Assembly (NCBI GenBank): GCA_949317995.1
Contig: OX439049.1
Location: 15,748,395 to 15,812,394, forward strand
Length of the DNA: 64,000 nt
Direction of reading: 5' to 3'
From: Acholoe squamosa
Lineage: Eukaryota; Annelida; Polychaeta; Phyllodocida; Polynoidae
A program made the translations under genes and the position numbers. The notes below the pieces were generated by a model. The model ran no database searches and was not told the DNA's origin. It saw only the letters and a list, made by a program, of their open reading frames with translations. Within the stretch, counting starts at the first letter, position 1, and each line of letters begins with the position of its first letter. Below, in pieces: positions 42,601 to 54,142 of the stretch.

Positions 42601-43560
42601 AGGGTCAGCATATGTGGACTCACAGTCTGAGTCTGTGTCACTGAATTGAGTTACATCCTCAGGCCGTATGGCTGAGATGGATTGATCAGTGTGTGGGGTA
42701 GTGTCTGACACCTGTTGAGGTTTTTCTAAATCAGATTCCTTGACTTCCTGAAATAGAGCTATGATGGCACCCTTTTTGATTTTATGTGGGCGCCTGCTGG
42801 TGTTGAGTAACACTAGGGGATGTTTGTTATTTTCCCTGGGGGTTACTGCTGCCCTTTGAACTAGATATGGGGCATTGTTATTTCTTTGGAGGTTATCTAC
42901 TACTCCAGTTTTGCCTTGCAGTGATTGAGTAGATGTGACCTTACCCAATACTGCAAGTTCAGAGAATGGAGGGATGGTAAAATCCCTCACTGCCCTAATG
43001 GGTTTGAGAATTTGTTCAGGATCAACATTAAATTCAATTTGAGATTTTGTAGTGCTTAAGAAATCTGTGCCGAGTACCACGGGCTGTGTGAGGTTGGGTA
43101 TTACAGCAAATTGGTATTGGAATCTGACACCTTGGATTCTAAAGTTCAGCATAGCTGAATGTCTAACATGACACACCGATCCATCTGCCAAATGGATGTT
43201 GATTTTAGATTTCCTCAGTTGGATATGGAATCTCTTTTGGAGATCCATGAGGAATGATTGTCTGACACAGGTGATAGTAGCACCTGTATCAACCAAACAT
43301 TGTACATCTGAAACATCATATAGATTTGCATTGATACAGCCATTTTGAAGAAGTACAATAGAAAGCTTGGTACTCTCACCTGTATCCTTTGATGATGAAT
43401 CTGGTGGGGTGATGTGTATTACTGATGGACGTCTCTGTCTGTTAGATGGTAGATTGGCACTAGCAATTGTCTCTGGTTGGATCTTTGTTAATCCTGATTG
43501 ATTGTTTGTATTTGGGGTGTCACAGCGCACTGGCCCATCGGCACTGTGACATCCTAGTTT
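39673..43560 (-). pseudogene. pol: 5' part of pol of element B: protease, RT, RNase H, start of integrase
   Basis: Read on the minus strand: protease with VDTGAT near 43290, RT with YLDD near 41895, RNase H with LATDASNVSLGA near 41450 and LYTDHAAL near 41240. A K/P/T-rich linker (40840-40390) precedes the zinc finger (HDSPTGGHLG, CHTCLTAK) near 40030-39890 and the first integrase aspartate (NLDAVGP) near 39810. The frame breaks near 41365 (one base lost before the RNase H NYNTTERELL motif) and near 40915 in a GA-repeat. It ends at the insertion site of A; the remainder is 21269-20398. In the overlap with gag, pol lies in the -1 frame. Confidence 0.88.
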
Positions 43561-45556
43561 TCCTGGTTCTGTGGGGTGGTTGAGATGCTTGCCACCAGGA
43601 GCTTGGAGATTTGATCCATTACATGAGGTGGTATTTGGGGGTTACTGTGTTGGTTCCCCTGATAACCTCTTGTGTCAGGTTTGTAATCCTCCTGGCGTGA
43701 GTTGGAACCCTGGTTATAATGACCAGAGTTGTTGGATCCCTGGTTGTTGTAGGCACCATTGTTGTAGGATCCACTGTTGTAGTTCCTGTGTGGACTATGG
43801 CTTCTACTGTTGGATCCTTGATTATAGGATCCAGAGTTGTTTGAACCCTGGCTGTTGTTGTAGGATCCAGAGTTGTTGTAGGATCCAGAGTTGTAGTTCC
43901 TATGTGGACTATGGCTCCTACTGTTGGATCCTTGATTATTATAAGATCTGCCATTACTTTGGGTTCTGTCTCTCCTATCACTGTATGAAGAGTTGCCATT
44001 GTTGGAGTTGGAAGAGCTGTTGTCTTTCCTACTGTTGTGACCCCCCCCCGGTTGTTGTTGTTGCCCCCCCTACCTCTACCTCTATTGGATTGGTAGTTGG
44101 GGTCATAGTTATTTCCTCTATATCTACCGGTAGGGTCTCTTGATGTAACCTTAGCTTCCTGTTGGCTTACATGGGCACTAGACATTAGGTTAACATCTTC
44201 ATCTGCACTAGTGCTGATTTCCTGGACCTTCTTCTTAGTAGGCTGTGGGTTAGACTCTGCATCCCTCACTTTCCTAGATCTTTCTTGGGTCTCAACCTCT
44301 AGGGCTAGGTCTAGGGCTTGGTCAAAAGAGTCTATTTTCTTGTTCTCAAGAGCTACAGAGATCCAGGGCCTCATGCCTTGGGTAAATGCCTTGCTTAGGA
44401 TTTCATCGCTTTGGCGTTGGGCATTACACACTTTCCTGAGATGGCATGCATAGTCTAGGACAGGGTCATCTACCTTTTGTGCACGGAGTGCTGTCCTTGA
44501 GATGATATTGTCTCGAGTAGCAAAATACTCTTTTAATTTATTCACTACATTGGTCCATGTCAACATATCAGGTGTGGCACTTTCCCTGAAGGATTCAAAC
44601 CAAGCTAGTGCTTGTCCTTCAAGGTACTTGGGTAAATATGTCACCATGGTGTCACTGTCTGTTACTTTGTACTTATCCTTCAGATATTCTGGGAATTTGT
44701 GATCAATAAATAATGCTGTTGACATGAGTGGTGATGGGTGTGAGAAAGTTTTGGGTTTTGTTACCTCATGTAGCCTGATCTTTCTGTCGTCCTGTTGTTT
44801 TCTGTCTATGAGTTTGGTCATGTTGGACACCATGGAGATTATGATGTCATCCTTGGATCCAGAGGCAGATGGTGTGACAACAGGTGTGATGGCAGGTGTG
44901 GGAGGCTGTGGGGTCTGGGATGATACCATCTTCATGAGATCTGCTATCTGTTGTTGTTGTCTCTCTAGGGACTTCCGCTGATCTTCCATGGCCTTCTGTT
45001 GAGCATCTATTGCTGCATTCCTCTCTGCCAGTTGTTGGTTGAGGATCTTCTCCCTTTCCTCCTGCTGGGACTTGTTGGTCTCTAGGGCAGTAACTGCATC
45101 TTGGATGGCCTTCTCATAGGCCCTTATCTTCTCAGCTGTCTGATTAGGTTGGGGGCCTTCATCGGTGTCCATGATGGAGGGTGTGGGAGAAGGGTCTCTG
45201 GAGGAGTGGCTGTCAAAGGCCGGAGCTGGGGTGGAGGATCTAGATGAGGGTGTGGATCCACCCCCGCAGGCAGATCCTTCTTCCCCTGAGGTAGATAGCG
45301 TGAGTTGAGCGTCCTGTAGGGATCCGTGGGAAATGTTGGATCCCTGAGAACTGGTTGTTCCCTGAGTAGACAGGGTGGGTGGTGCGGGGTCTACTGAGTG
45401 TGGGTCTGTTGTACTGGAGGCTGGTTTGCCTCCTGTGGGCCTCCTAGATCTAGGTGGGAGGGAGACCTCTTCAACAGGCCCCTGACTACGTAAGGTCTTT
45501 GTGTGTTGTTCTGCCAGCTTGACTGATAAGACCTTGATGTGTGGGGTGGACCTCAC
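43554..45556 (-). pseudogene. gag: Gag of element B with a frameshift in a C-run
   Basis: Structural protein. The N-terminus is P/S/T-rich, followed by a coiled coil (residues about 140-205, QQEEREKILNQQLAERNA) and a Retrotrans_gag capsid region at about 44790-44280 (ALAWFESFRESATPDMLTW). A glycine/asparagine/serine/arginine-rich nucleocapsid-like tail built of NYNSGSYNN-like repeats follows instead of zinc knuckles. At the C-run 44042-44050 the open frame is left: the long ORF to 43619 continues in a wrong, threonine-rich frame, while the natural G/S/N-rich frame continues to TAG at 43556-43554. The start at 45556 sits at the edge of the leader minisatellite. Confidence 0.78.
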
Positions 45557-46400
45557 TGACTAGTGGGAGACCTCACTGACGTGTGGGAGACCTCTCTGAC
45601 GTGTGGGTGACCTCACTCACGTGTGGGAGACCTCACTCACGTGTGGGAGACCTCTCTGACGTGTGGGAGACCTCTCTGACGTGTGGGAGACCTCACTGAC
45701 GTGTGGGAGACCTCACTGATGCGTGGGAGACCTCACTGACGTTTGGGAGACCTCACTGACGTGTGGGAGACCTCACTGACGTGTGGGAGACCTCACTGAC
45801 GTGTGGGAGACCTCACTGTCGTGTGGGAGACCTCACTGACGTGTGGGAGACTTCACTGACGTGTGGGAGACCTCACTGATGTTTGGGAGACCTCACTGAC
45901 GTGTGGGAGACCTCACTGACGTGTGGGAGACCTCACTGTCGTGTGGGAGACCTCACTGATATGTGGGAGATCTCACTGATTGTGTGGGAGATCTCATTGG
46001 TGTGTGGGAGATCTCACTGATCGTGTGGGAGATCTCATTGATGTGTGGGAGATCTTACTGTTGTGTGAGAGATCTCGTTGATGTGTGGGAGATCTCATTG
46101 ATGTGTGGGAGATCTCACTGATGTGTGGGAAATCTCATTGATGTGTGGGAGATCTTACTGTTGTGTGAGAGATCTCGTTGATGTGTGGGAGATCTCATTG
46201 ATGTGTGGGAGATCTCACTGATGTGTGGGAGATCTCATTGATGTGTGGGAGATCTCACTGTTGTGTGAGAGATCTCATTGATGTGTGGGAGATCTCATTG
46301 ATGTGTGGGAGATCTCACTGATGTGTGGGAGATCTCATTGATGTGTGGGAGATCTCACTGATGTGTGGGAGATCTCATTGATGTGTGGGAGATCTCACTG
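45557..46400 (-). repeat. 20-bp minisatellite in the 5' leader of element B
   Basis: About 42 head-to-tail copies of GTGTGGGAGAYCTCAYTGAY. Copies nearer gag (to about 45960) are GTGTGGGAGACCTCACTGAC; those farther out have AGATCTC. In the outer part a 100-bp higher-order unit (five monomers) is visible: GATCTTACTG or GATCTCACTG followed by TTGTGTGAGAG recurs at 46051, 46151 and 46251. Confidence 0.92.
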
Positions 46401-46555
46401 GTGACCTAGGTGGGCATGGTGTCAAGGTCACTTGGTGGGTTGAGTGGTGTTTACTGTGTGTATGATTGTTTTCAGTAGTGTTGCCAGCTTAAATTTTAGG
46501 GTTTTTAGAGAGCATTGGGTAATTTGGGATCTTAGTAGGATGTTCTCCACCACTT
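46401..46555 (-). other. Leader of element B with primer-binding-site candidate
   Basis: Unique sequence between minisatellite and LTR. On the minus strand TGGTGGAGAACA (46552-46541) begins 3 bases after the LTR, parallel to TGGTGGATGAAC in element A. Confidence 0.45.
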
Positions 46556-47898
46556 TGTCATACTAGTGATTGTGCATGATCAAGTTGTCATATGAGAAAT
46601 ATCATATGACTAGTGGTGTATGGAGTAATTACCTCAAGGCTCTCATAAAATAGTGTTATTTCCAGTTGTCACTGGTTTATTCAGCTTTAGGCAACATGTA
46701 AGAAATATCAATCATACAGTAGTTAGTATGTAGGTAATTTGTACATACAGTAAATATACAGTAATTTATAAAGTATAATGTTCTGTTCCACTCCACCTGT
46801 GAGGTAATAATAATACAATGTCCAGCATAGTTCTAGGTGGGTTCCGACACCTAGCTCCTGACCTGCTGCTTAGAGGAATAATGTAATAATGAATAACTTT
46901 ACCCTCTGGTGGAAGTCTTGAGGAAGATACCCTCTGGCCACTAATGATGGAAACCAATGCCTGTCTAGCATAGTTTCACCATAGTGCAGTGGTATAGCAG
47001 GTAGCAGGAGATGACTGGAGATGTTACCTCTAGAGCGGTTCTTGGTGTTCTGTCCTCCTGGAGGTGCAGACAGGCTATTTGTAGCAAATCTTGGAAAAGC
47101 ACCTCCAGACTGACTGGGGCCAGTAGCATCTGCCTAACTCTGCAATTGTTAGAGGGGAGCCTTTCATGTGTCACTGGGTGCACAAAGGACCTCCATGGGC
47201 GCCGCTGTGTCCCCCATTGTCTTGGTCGGTTCTGTAACTTCAAACCCTCATAACTCGGTCGTTTACGCAGCTACAGCCGCCATTTAGCGCATGCGCGGAG
47301 TTGAATATGCCAAGTTTAAACTGCCCGCTGGATAGGCGCGTAACTCCTGCCGGTTTGTCTGTAGTGCACTCGGAGCTCCATTCAGTCTCCATGGCATAAC
47401 TTCCTTAATAATGAGAGTTCCGCCTTGATCTTGGGCTCATTCTGACCGTCTAATTATGGGCTTTCCATAAATGCTTTGATATTTGACCTAGCTTGCTCAG
47501 GAGCGACGCTAGAGCGATCTGACGGTTATGGCGTCGTGCTTATGTAACCCATTGTTCAGTTATTAGAGTGCTCAGACACTCATGACGGCGTCAGCGGTGC
47601 TCAGGCACCCGTGACGGCTGGTTGCATTCACTTACAACTTATTAGTTTGTGCACTGAACCATGAGGTCGCACACTGAGACCCTCATTTTTATTATATTGT
47701 GCAGTGAACCATTAGGTCGGAGCCTTTGATGTCAGGAACTCTGTCTAACTGACTCTGGCTGGTGTGCATGAATGCTCTTATACAAAGTTTGAGCGCTCTT
47801 ATAGCTCTTAGAACCAACCTCTGTATTAATTTCATAGATATTCTTTGATTAATACAAAATATGTTAGAATTTATGGAATAATAAAATGGTATATCATA
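46556..47898 (-). repeat. 5' LTR of element B
   Basis: Copy of 13136-14460, with about a dozen substitutions by eye, a 27-bp stretch near 47463 missing from the other copy, and an 8-bp deletion. The NRF1-like core at 47286-47297 has A for T at its first base, and the YY1-like core beside it is changed (GCCATTTA). Followed by the AATAC target copy. Confidence 0.85.
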
Positions 47899-48005
47899 AT
47901 ACCCCTCTGACTTCATTCTGAACAGGAGAAATTACCCCTCTGACGTCATTTGGAAGAGTGTAAATCCCAAAAATTTACAACTGGTTGTAAATAATGCATG
48001 GTTAT

Positions 48006-48197
48006 TACCATAAATCCTCACGTATAGGCTGTAGCTTTTACACAAGAATAGCCTAAGATGCATCCTATATAGATTTACCTGAACTTGAGCATTTTACTCT
48101 ATATAACAGTGCTAAAGTGACCAAAATCTGACCCCGGATGAGTGCTATAGAATTTAGCCTAATTCAGGGTGCATCTTATATGCGAGGATTTACAGTA
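48006..48197. mobile_element. Short MITE with TACxxTAAATCCTC inverted termini
   Basis: Left end TACCATAAATCCTCACGTAT; right end, read inverted, TACTGTAAATCCTCGCATAT. Length 192 bp, TA at both borders, no ORF. Termini with CATATAAGATGCACC suggest a pogo/mariner-type MITE; that assignment is inferred. Confidence 0.55.
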
Positions 48198-49373
48198 GGG
48201 CCCAATGTATGCTTACATACCCTGTGCCCACCACTAGGCCGAGCCCTCTGCCTACTCTAACTAATTGAACTATGTGCAAACAACCACCTAATGTAATAAC
48301 TGAGCGAGGATTCTCATTATTGTCTAATTTTACCACTTTCTGTATGAATAGTGACTTGACAATAAAACATTTTCAAACCTAAGAAAAAAAACAGGAATTT
48401 TCGTATATGATGCTTGAATGTAGCCCTGGTGAGTTACTCGCTAGGGATGCATTCATGGATTAGGCTATATGCATCATGCAGACCAATGGACACGATGCAT
48501 TAATGCAAAAATATGGTTCCAAAGACCTGTGAGTAATTTACAACAGGGGCTGGTGTTTTTTTTTAAAAACCTTGACTGGGGGGGGGGGGAAGGTTACATG
48601 TTTAAGTGAGCAGGGCAGAATAGCCCTCATCCATTCTGTCAGCTAGGTGCTATACTACAGAGGTGGTAACTATGTGTCAGCTGTTTTTGACCTGTCTTCA
48701 ACTCTCAGTTGTACAACTCAATCATAGGAAAACTTATAATCAATTTAAGAGTGGTCATAATTTTAGAAGGTATCCATGTGCAGTTAAATCATGTTTTAAC
48801 ATTCAGAAAATATGTCAAATTTAACCAGAAAACGCCCATAACATGTAGGAACCATGTACTACATGATGGTATTTTGAAAAATTACATTTGCATACATTTT
48901 TGATAAATGTGGCCATCAAATACCTCCACATGTTTTGACCCCGAGAAACACCAAAAAGCAATATCCATGACCTAATAGGTTTATACCACGATTTCCTCCA
49001 TTTTGTATTAATTTCTTACCTGATATCCACAGAATATAGCCACGAGAAACCGGTCCGAAATCGGCGTCTTCCTTGCACGACAAGCAGATGACCTATATTT
49101 ACATCCAGGCCACTGACACACTTTCGCCGGACAAGGAGGCGGGTGGGAATGGCTGTACCGCGACTCGCTTATGATTCGATACAAAAAGTGTGTGTCAACA
49201 CGGGGGTACCTCTCCCGGCAAGGAACAAAAACAATGGCTTGGCGCAGAGCGGCCACGGGCCGCGTACGATGGAAAAATCAATGGATTCTTATTTATATCG
49301 AGGAAAATGGAGAAAATTAGCATGCATTCCTGGTCTATGGATCAAATACTTCTTGGGATTTTAATATTATAAC

Positions 49374-49430
49374 ATGACAAGCTTGGAATCAAGACGAAAA
49401 CTGACTGGAAACATAGCACTAGGACCTCAG
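49374..49430 (+). CDS. Possible first coding exon of a host gene (low confidence)
   Basis: After a locally CpG-rich stretch (49030-49280) an ATG opens 19 codons, MTSLESRRKLTGNIALGPQ, directly into a good donor CAG|GTTAGT at 49430. No further exon could be matched in the window; the next kilobases are repeats. The CpG-rich stretch could instead be part of an old repeat. Confidence 0.2.
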
Positions 49431-49469
49431 GTTAGTACTTATTTATTTTCGCATTGAGTCTCATCACCG

Positions 49470-49570
49470 TTCAGTGTGGCGCTATGGCTTAGGCCTTCGC
49501 CTACCTCCACTGCGGCCGGGGTTCAATTCTCCTCTTTGCCTTGTGAAACACCTCACTAGTGGTGGAAAAT
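49470..49570 (+). repeat. tRNA-like SINE head
   Basis: GGCGCTATGGCTTAGGCC resembles an A box and GGGGTTCAATTCTCC is a good B box (consensus GGTTCAANTCC) about 35 bases downstream. Some unrelated sequence (CACCTCACTAGTGGTGG) follows. No CCA end or cloverleaf typical of a true tRNA gene was found, so a tRNA-derived SINE is the likely origin. Confidence 0.5.
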
Positions 49571-51314
49571 GACCCAACAGTGAGAAGTACCTGTTAGGTA
49601 CCTAATGAAGCGAACCCTTTAGGCTGTGGAGCAGTTTGATAAGTTTGAATATGATATATCCTTAAACCATGGAAAGAGATTGAGTTTGGTGTGTGCCTTG
49701 TATGTGAGGTGTGCCTTATACATGGGGTAGGCTATTACAATGTATCTTGATATATTGCCTTTTATATCTTATTTGACTGGGGGAGATATGCAGAAGAATA
49801 TGTCAGTTCCTGTCTATGTAGTCTCTCTTTCATCTCTTGGCAAATAGTTCCAATACTTTGCTCCATTAATAGTTTCATGTTCACAGTTCTATGTCAATGG
49901 CGTGCTGCACTCAATTTTCCATTCTCATTTACCTAAAAGCTATTGTTGGGGATGTTGCCAGACAGTTTCTCATAAATAATCGATATACATAATTATCTAG
50001 AGGCTCCTACAGTCAACCCTTTCCTATACATTGTAGGAAAGTGACCACAGTGTAGCTAGAATTGTTTTCGGTAATTTTACACACTTAGGTATAGCAGCCC
50101 CTGAACACAGTGCCGCCATTCATAACTTTAGAAGCAAATTTGATATATTTGTTATTTCCTCTAACCTTTTTATTTAGGTGTTAAGAATAGATAAATGCCA
50201 GCGCAGTATAAGTGCAAATTACCTATTAATTTCTGGTCACTTTTAAAACCCCACAACCCCGGCACTCTATCTGTGGTATTTGTAAAAGGCTGATGCTCAG
50301 TATGTAATGTAACAGAATGTAAGATATCAGATTATATACTTTCGATTACTTCACAGATATTTGGTAAGGTGTGCATATAGATAAGTGAGTTTCATACGAC
50401 CATAAAGTTACTTTGGTTGTTCCAAATTATCTAAGGTTGTCTGAAGAATGGCGGTGAAAAAAAAACAATGTTTGCCAAACTTAGGAACCAAGTAAAACGT
50501 TTTTCTGCCAAGTGTGCATGTTCCGTCCTTGGTGCCTCTCTATTCATATCCCCATTTCATTGGTATACAATATATATCATGTATTGATATTGATAAAGGC
50601 TGATTCTACATAAAACACTGTGTATAAGACACACCTTGTGTACAAAATACAATCCTTACTCAGGCAGAAGCCATAAGGTGCTTCTGAGGTCAAATTCTGT
50701 TTCTTTTTTCAGTACTGTTCTAAAGCATACAGTATGTGCTGCTTATATGGTGCACCCTAGATATGGCCAACTCCATATGGTGTGGCAAAGGTCCAACCTT
50801 GCATATAATGGCCTGGCTTATCTGCAGGGGTTTATGGTGCATCCTATCCCAACCTGACCTGAAGGACATGTTACATGCCAGTCACCTGGCAGGGGTCTGT
50901 ATAGGGGTATTCACACCATGGTAATAGGCTGTCTACACCCCTTTTTCTGTGTAAAAGGAATAGCCCCCTCCTGGCACCAATACATCTACAAGGGACAGGC
51001 AACATTCAGAAAGAGAGGAGAGCCTCCAGAGAAGGATCAGGTGTCTGCTGTACATTGACCCGCTCTTGTAAGGGATTAAACAGGAGTCAATCTCAGTGGT
51101 TGTCCCCTGTAGATTCAGGCAAGGTAATTAATTAAAGTCTCTTTGCACAACCATGTCTCAACCATGTCAAGAAAAGCCTTGTGGGCAGGATTATTGATTT
51201 TTTTTTAGAAAGGAAGTGAAGCATTTCTTGTCAGTCATCTTGAGGGAATGTTTTTTTAGAAGCCCTGCGGTTTCTCTGTGCCCCATCTATGATGGGAAAT
51301 GAGTGAAAGAGCCA

Positions 51315-52215
51315 TACACTGCAAAAATGGTGCTTAGATTTTAAACATGTTTAGGTCTAAACATGTTTAAAACCTAAACATATAGGTCAGTCAGCTGTCT
51401 CATCAACCACACATTTAGGAAATGAACACTTTTATTCTAACTACATAAACATTTTTGCTAAACATGTTTAGATGTTTAGAGTTTAAACAGTTGAATAATA
51501 GGTGTTTAGATTTATACATCATTATGTTTAGATACTTGGATGTTGAATCCACACAAGGTAGCAGCACTACCTTTGAATGGACTATCTTTACACAATTATA
51601 ATCAATTTTTGTGACAAATGTACCCAAACCCCATGTTTATTATAGTTTCTATTCATTGAATGTCATGAGAACAGAAAGGGCAATAGAAAGTTTACTGGAT
51701 TCACCTTACACCACCATCATTAGCATAAAATAATCAATAAGCTCAATGACTGACACCTATTTCATGTTATTCTGGAATAGACAAATCAATTTCCTTCCTG
51801 CCAAGCTGTTGTACCTTCTCAAGTCTCTCATTCTGATGCAATGTGTACATACATGCACACATAAATAGGTGTGGCTGACATCTTTGGAGACTTTGACATG
51901 TAAATACCCCCCCCCCCCCAGTAAATGAGAAAACAAACAAAAGACATCTTTTTATTTTGATGTATACATGTTTGCACACCCTAACTCTCCATCAAAGCAT
52001 TTAGATATCTAAACACAAAAATTCATCAACATGTAAACACCAAAATTCATAGATATCTAAACACAAAGTTTAAACCTAAACACCTAGATTTCTAAACACT
52101 TGAGCTAAGCAAATTGTTTGGCTAAACATGTGTAGGAAATTAATGTGATTACAAAAACGTTGCAAGAATATGTTTAGAATTGTGTTTAGGATCTAAACAT
52201 CATTTTTGCAGTGTA
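51315..52215. mobile_element. MITE with CACTGCAAAAATG termini and a dense TAAACA motif array
   Basis: About 900 bp. The left end TACACTGCAAAAATGGTGCT is inverted at the right (CATTTTTGCAGTGTA). Both ends continue with TTAGAT. The interior is full of CTAAACA/TGTTTAG, over twenty copies, some as ACATGTTTAGGTCTAAACATG. It has no transposase. A C-run lies at 51908-51919. Superfamily not settled. Confidence 0.6.
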
Positions 52216-53332
52216 AGGTCAAGCAGAACAGCTGTGGAAGTAAACTGAAAGCAATATGGTGAGACTGAGAGAGCTATGGGTAGCCTTTTACAAGGGGTCT
52301 AAGGACACTATTAGATGCCCTTAACAAGTTGCATGAGTGCAGGTCATGTAGGGCTTGTGAACCTTCTGAATAGGAGTTTATGACTTTGATTAGGATGGCT
52401 GGGCCCTGATAAATGGGAGCTGACTGGAGGGTGAGAGTAGATGGAAATGGGTTATCAGCCTCTATAACTACGGCCTTTACATGGGATGTTAGGATGAGAC
52501 TTACTGTGGAAGTCAACCCCTTGTCCTGCTACAAAAGCACTAACAACTGTTTTCCTGTTACACATGTGCTAGCTAGTCAAAATAACACAAACACACAGAT
52601 AAAACTTTGTGCCTTCTGGAATTTCTTCTGGAGGTATTTCCAAAACAATGCTAATTTATCACTATTGAATAACCACCTGAGTTTTCTTTCTTAGATCACA
52701 CTCCCCCAAATACAACCTGTTTTATTTTTGTCATTTACCATTTTTCGTTAAAGCAAGTGAAGGAAAAGTTCAAAGAAGCAGCTTGCAAATTTCTGTTAGT
52801 TTTTTTATTGCCCTCCCCTTACCCTGTTTTAACGGACTGGTTCTCAGTTAATTAAAGAGATGAAACTTTGCCACATACCACATGGAAAAAAGTCCACATG
52901 GGTCACTTGGTCATTTCGCTTATTTTTTGTTGTCTCACTTAAGAGATTAGGGGAGGAAGCCTTGCGTGCAAAATGGTTACCGTTCAAAAGGATGTGGCTA
53001 AATCCCACATCAAGTTTATGAATGAACTGCATTAGTTCTCATTGCTTGGATTTACACATACATTAGGTGCCCTTGGTTATAAGAGAATTGCAGCAGAATA
53101 AGGGCCATTCTCCCCGTTAAAAAGGAATTGAAAAAAAAGATGGCTAAAACAGATTCATGTTAAGTCCAAACAGCCAAACTAGATTATCACTCTTTATTTA
53201 AAGAGTGATAATGTGCGCAATACTGGTACACACACCAGTGAAGGAGCTGGCCCTCAAGTGTTGGATCATGATGGCATAAATTTGGTATAGAGTTCCTTAT
53301 GTATCATGACAGGACTTCATTTACTACTTCGT

Positions 53333-53396
<64 letters not shown>
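52216..53396. other. Non-coding DNA with dispersed repeat copy, a palindrome and an AT microsatellite
   Basis: Holds the second copy of the 12465-12600 repeat (52405-52545), a perfect 14-bp-arm palindrome (53183-53212, ATTATCACTCTTTA arm) and a (TA)n run at about 53335-53397. No gene is supported. Confidence 0.5.
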
Positions 53397-53402
<6 letters not shown>

Positions 53403-53616
53403 GTTCCACAAAGGTGAAAGAGTAGTTATGCATAACAAGTGCCTCATCTGCAGCAGTCACTTACTTTTCTGTCCTCACTTTTTTTCATGTGGCACAGCCG
53501 TGCTCATTGGTATCAGTCAGATACAAGTACCTTTCAATAAAGATTATAACTATTCAAAACAAGAGTACTGAAAAGAGGGTCACATAGTAAGGTACCTACT
53601 TGTCGAATACACCCTA
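53397..53616. mobile_element. Short MITE with TAGGGTGTTC termini
   Basis: TAGGGTGTTCCACAA at the left and, inverted at the right, TAGGGTGTATTCGACAA bound about 220 bp without an ORF longer than chance. TA borders fit a Tc1/mariner-type MITE. It directly adjoins the (TA)n microsatellite, which may have been its target. Confidence 0.5.
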
Positions 53617-54078
53617 TCGATTTTTTTAACAAAGAAGGTGGCTTTTGAGTCTATTGTGGTGAGTACAAATTGAATGGTGAAGAAGGACATAACTTTTTGA
53701 CATTAGAGGGTACCTACTTAGTGCTCTCATAAGCTTATTTTCAACAGCCTCCTGTTGTTCGTCATTTCCCATGCTACTAAACCCGCACAGCCCTCAGACC
53801 TGGTGATCCTACTTGTACTTACTGATTTCACTTGATTGTAAACTAGGCACAAACCATACTCTTTCCCCTATCATAGAAAAGTAACAAAGAAACTCATAGT
53901 GAGACCCATCAACCACTTTTAAGCTTGTTCTGAAAGTAATTATTTAACCCTATTTGAATTAATTAATGACTGATTTAATTTAAGTAATATGTTCTAGTGA
54001 AGCATATAACCTTTTAGAAAGTAAATGATGTTGAGTAAAGAATAATCCCAATGTAACTCCTTATTCTACAAATAGAAT

Positions 54079-54142
54079 ATTGCAGACCTCCTTTAGTTTA
54101 AAGTAACTTTAAAGTAACTTTAAACTAGAGGAGGTCTGCAAT
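54079..54142. repeat. 64-bp near-perfect hairpin
   Basis: ATTGCAGACCTCCTTTAGTT and, on the other side, AACTAGAGGAGGTCTGCAAT form 26-bp arms with a single T/C difference, which in RNA is a G-U pair. The 12-base centre AACTTTAAAGTA is itself nearly self-complementary. It may be a collapsed MITE or a small-RNA precursor; nothing else supports either. Confidence 0.5.

Larger units (their letters stand above)
13136..47898 (-). mobile_element. Element B: large env-bearing Ty3/gypsy element split by element A
   Basis: Order on the minus strand: 5' LTR (47898-46556), leader with a 20-bp minisatellite, gag, pol, (element A), end of pol, env, a plus-strand antisense gene, minisatellites, 3' LTR (14460-13136). 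Without A and one 4-bp duplication it is about 16.4 kb, two to three times the usual Ty3/gypsy size. Pol order is protease, RT, RNase H, integrase, the Ty3/gypsy order. Gag and pol have frameshifts; env and the antisense gene look intact. LTR differences (about a dozen substitutions and two indels by eye) make it older than A. Confidence 0.88.
47903..51314. other. Intergenic DNA with MITE, SINE-like sequence and a possible first exon
   Basis: No confirmed gene. Contains a 192-bp MITE (48006-48197), a CpG-rich segment with a possible small exon (49030-49430), a tRNA-like SINE (about 49470-49570), and fragments resembling CATATAAGATGCACC termini near 49690-49740 and 50620-50770. Confidence 0.5.

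Noticed and set aside
43571-44143. Plus-strand 190-codon cysteine/tyrosine-rich ORF
   Set aside because: It is the complement of the low-complexity tail of Gag of B; the repeats create the open frame.
45557-46400. CRISPR-like array
   Set aside because: Units are 20 bp head to tail without spacers, in eukaryotic DNA: a minisatellite.
49473-49545. A functional tRNA gene
   Set aside because: A- and B-box-like sequences are present but no full cloverleaf can be drawn; a SINE is likelier.
53299-53571. 90-codon ORF with a poly-isoleucine/tyrosine run
   Set aside because: Its middle is the (TA)n microsatellite and its end a MITE.
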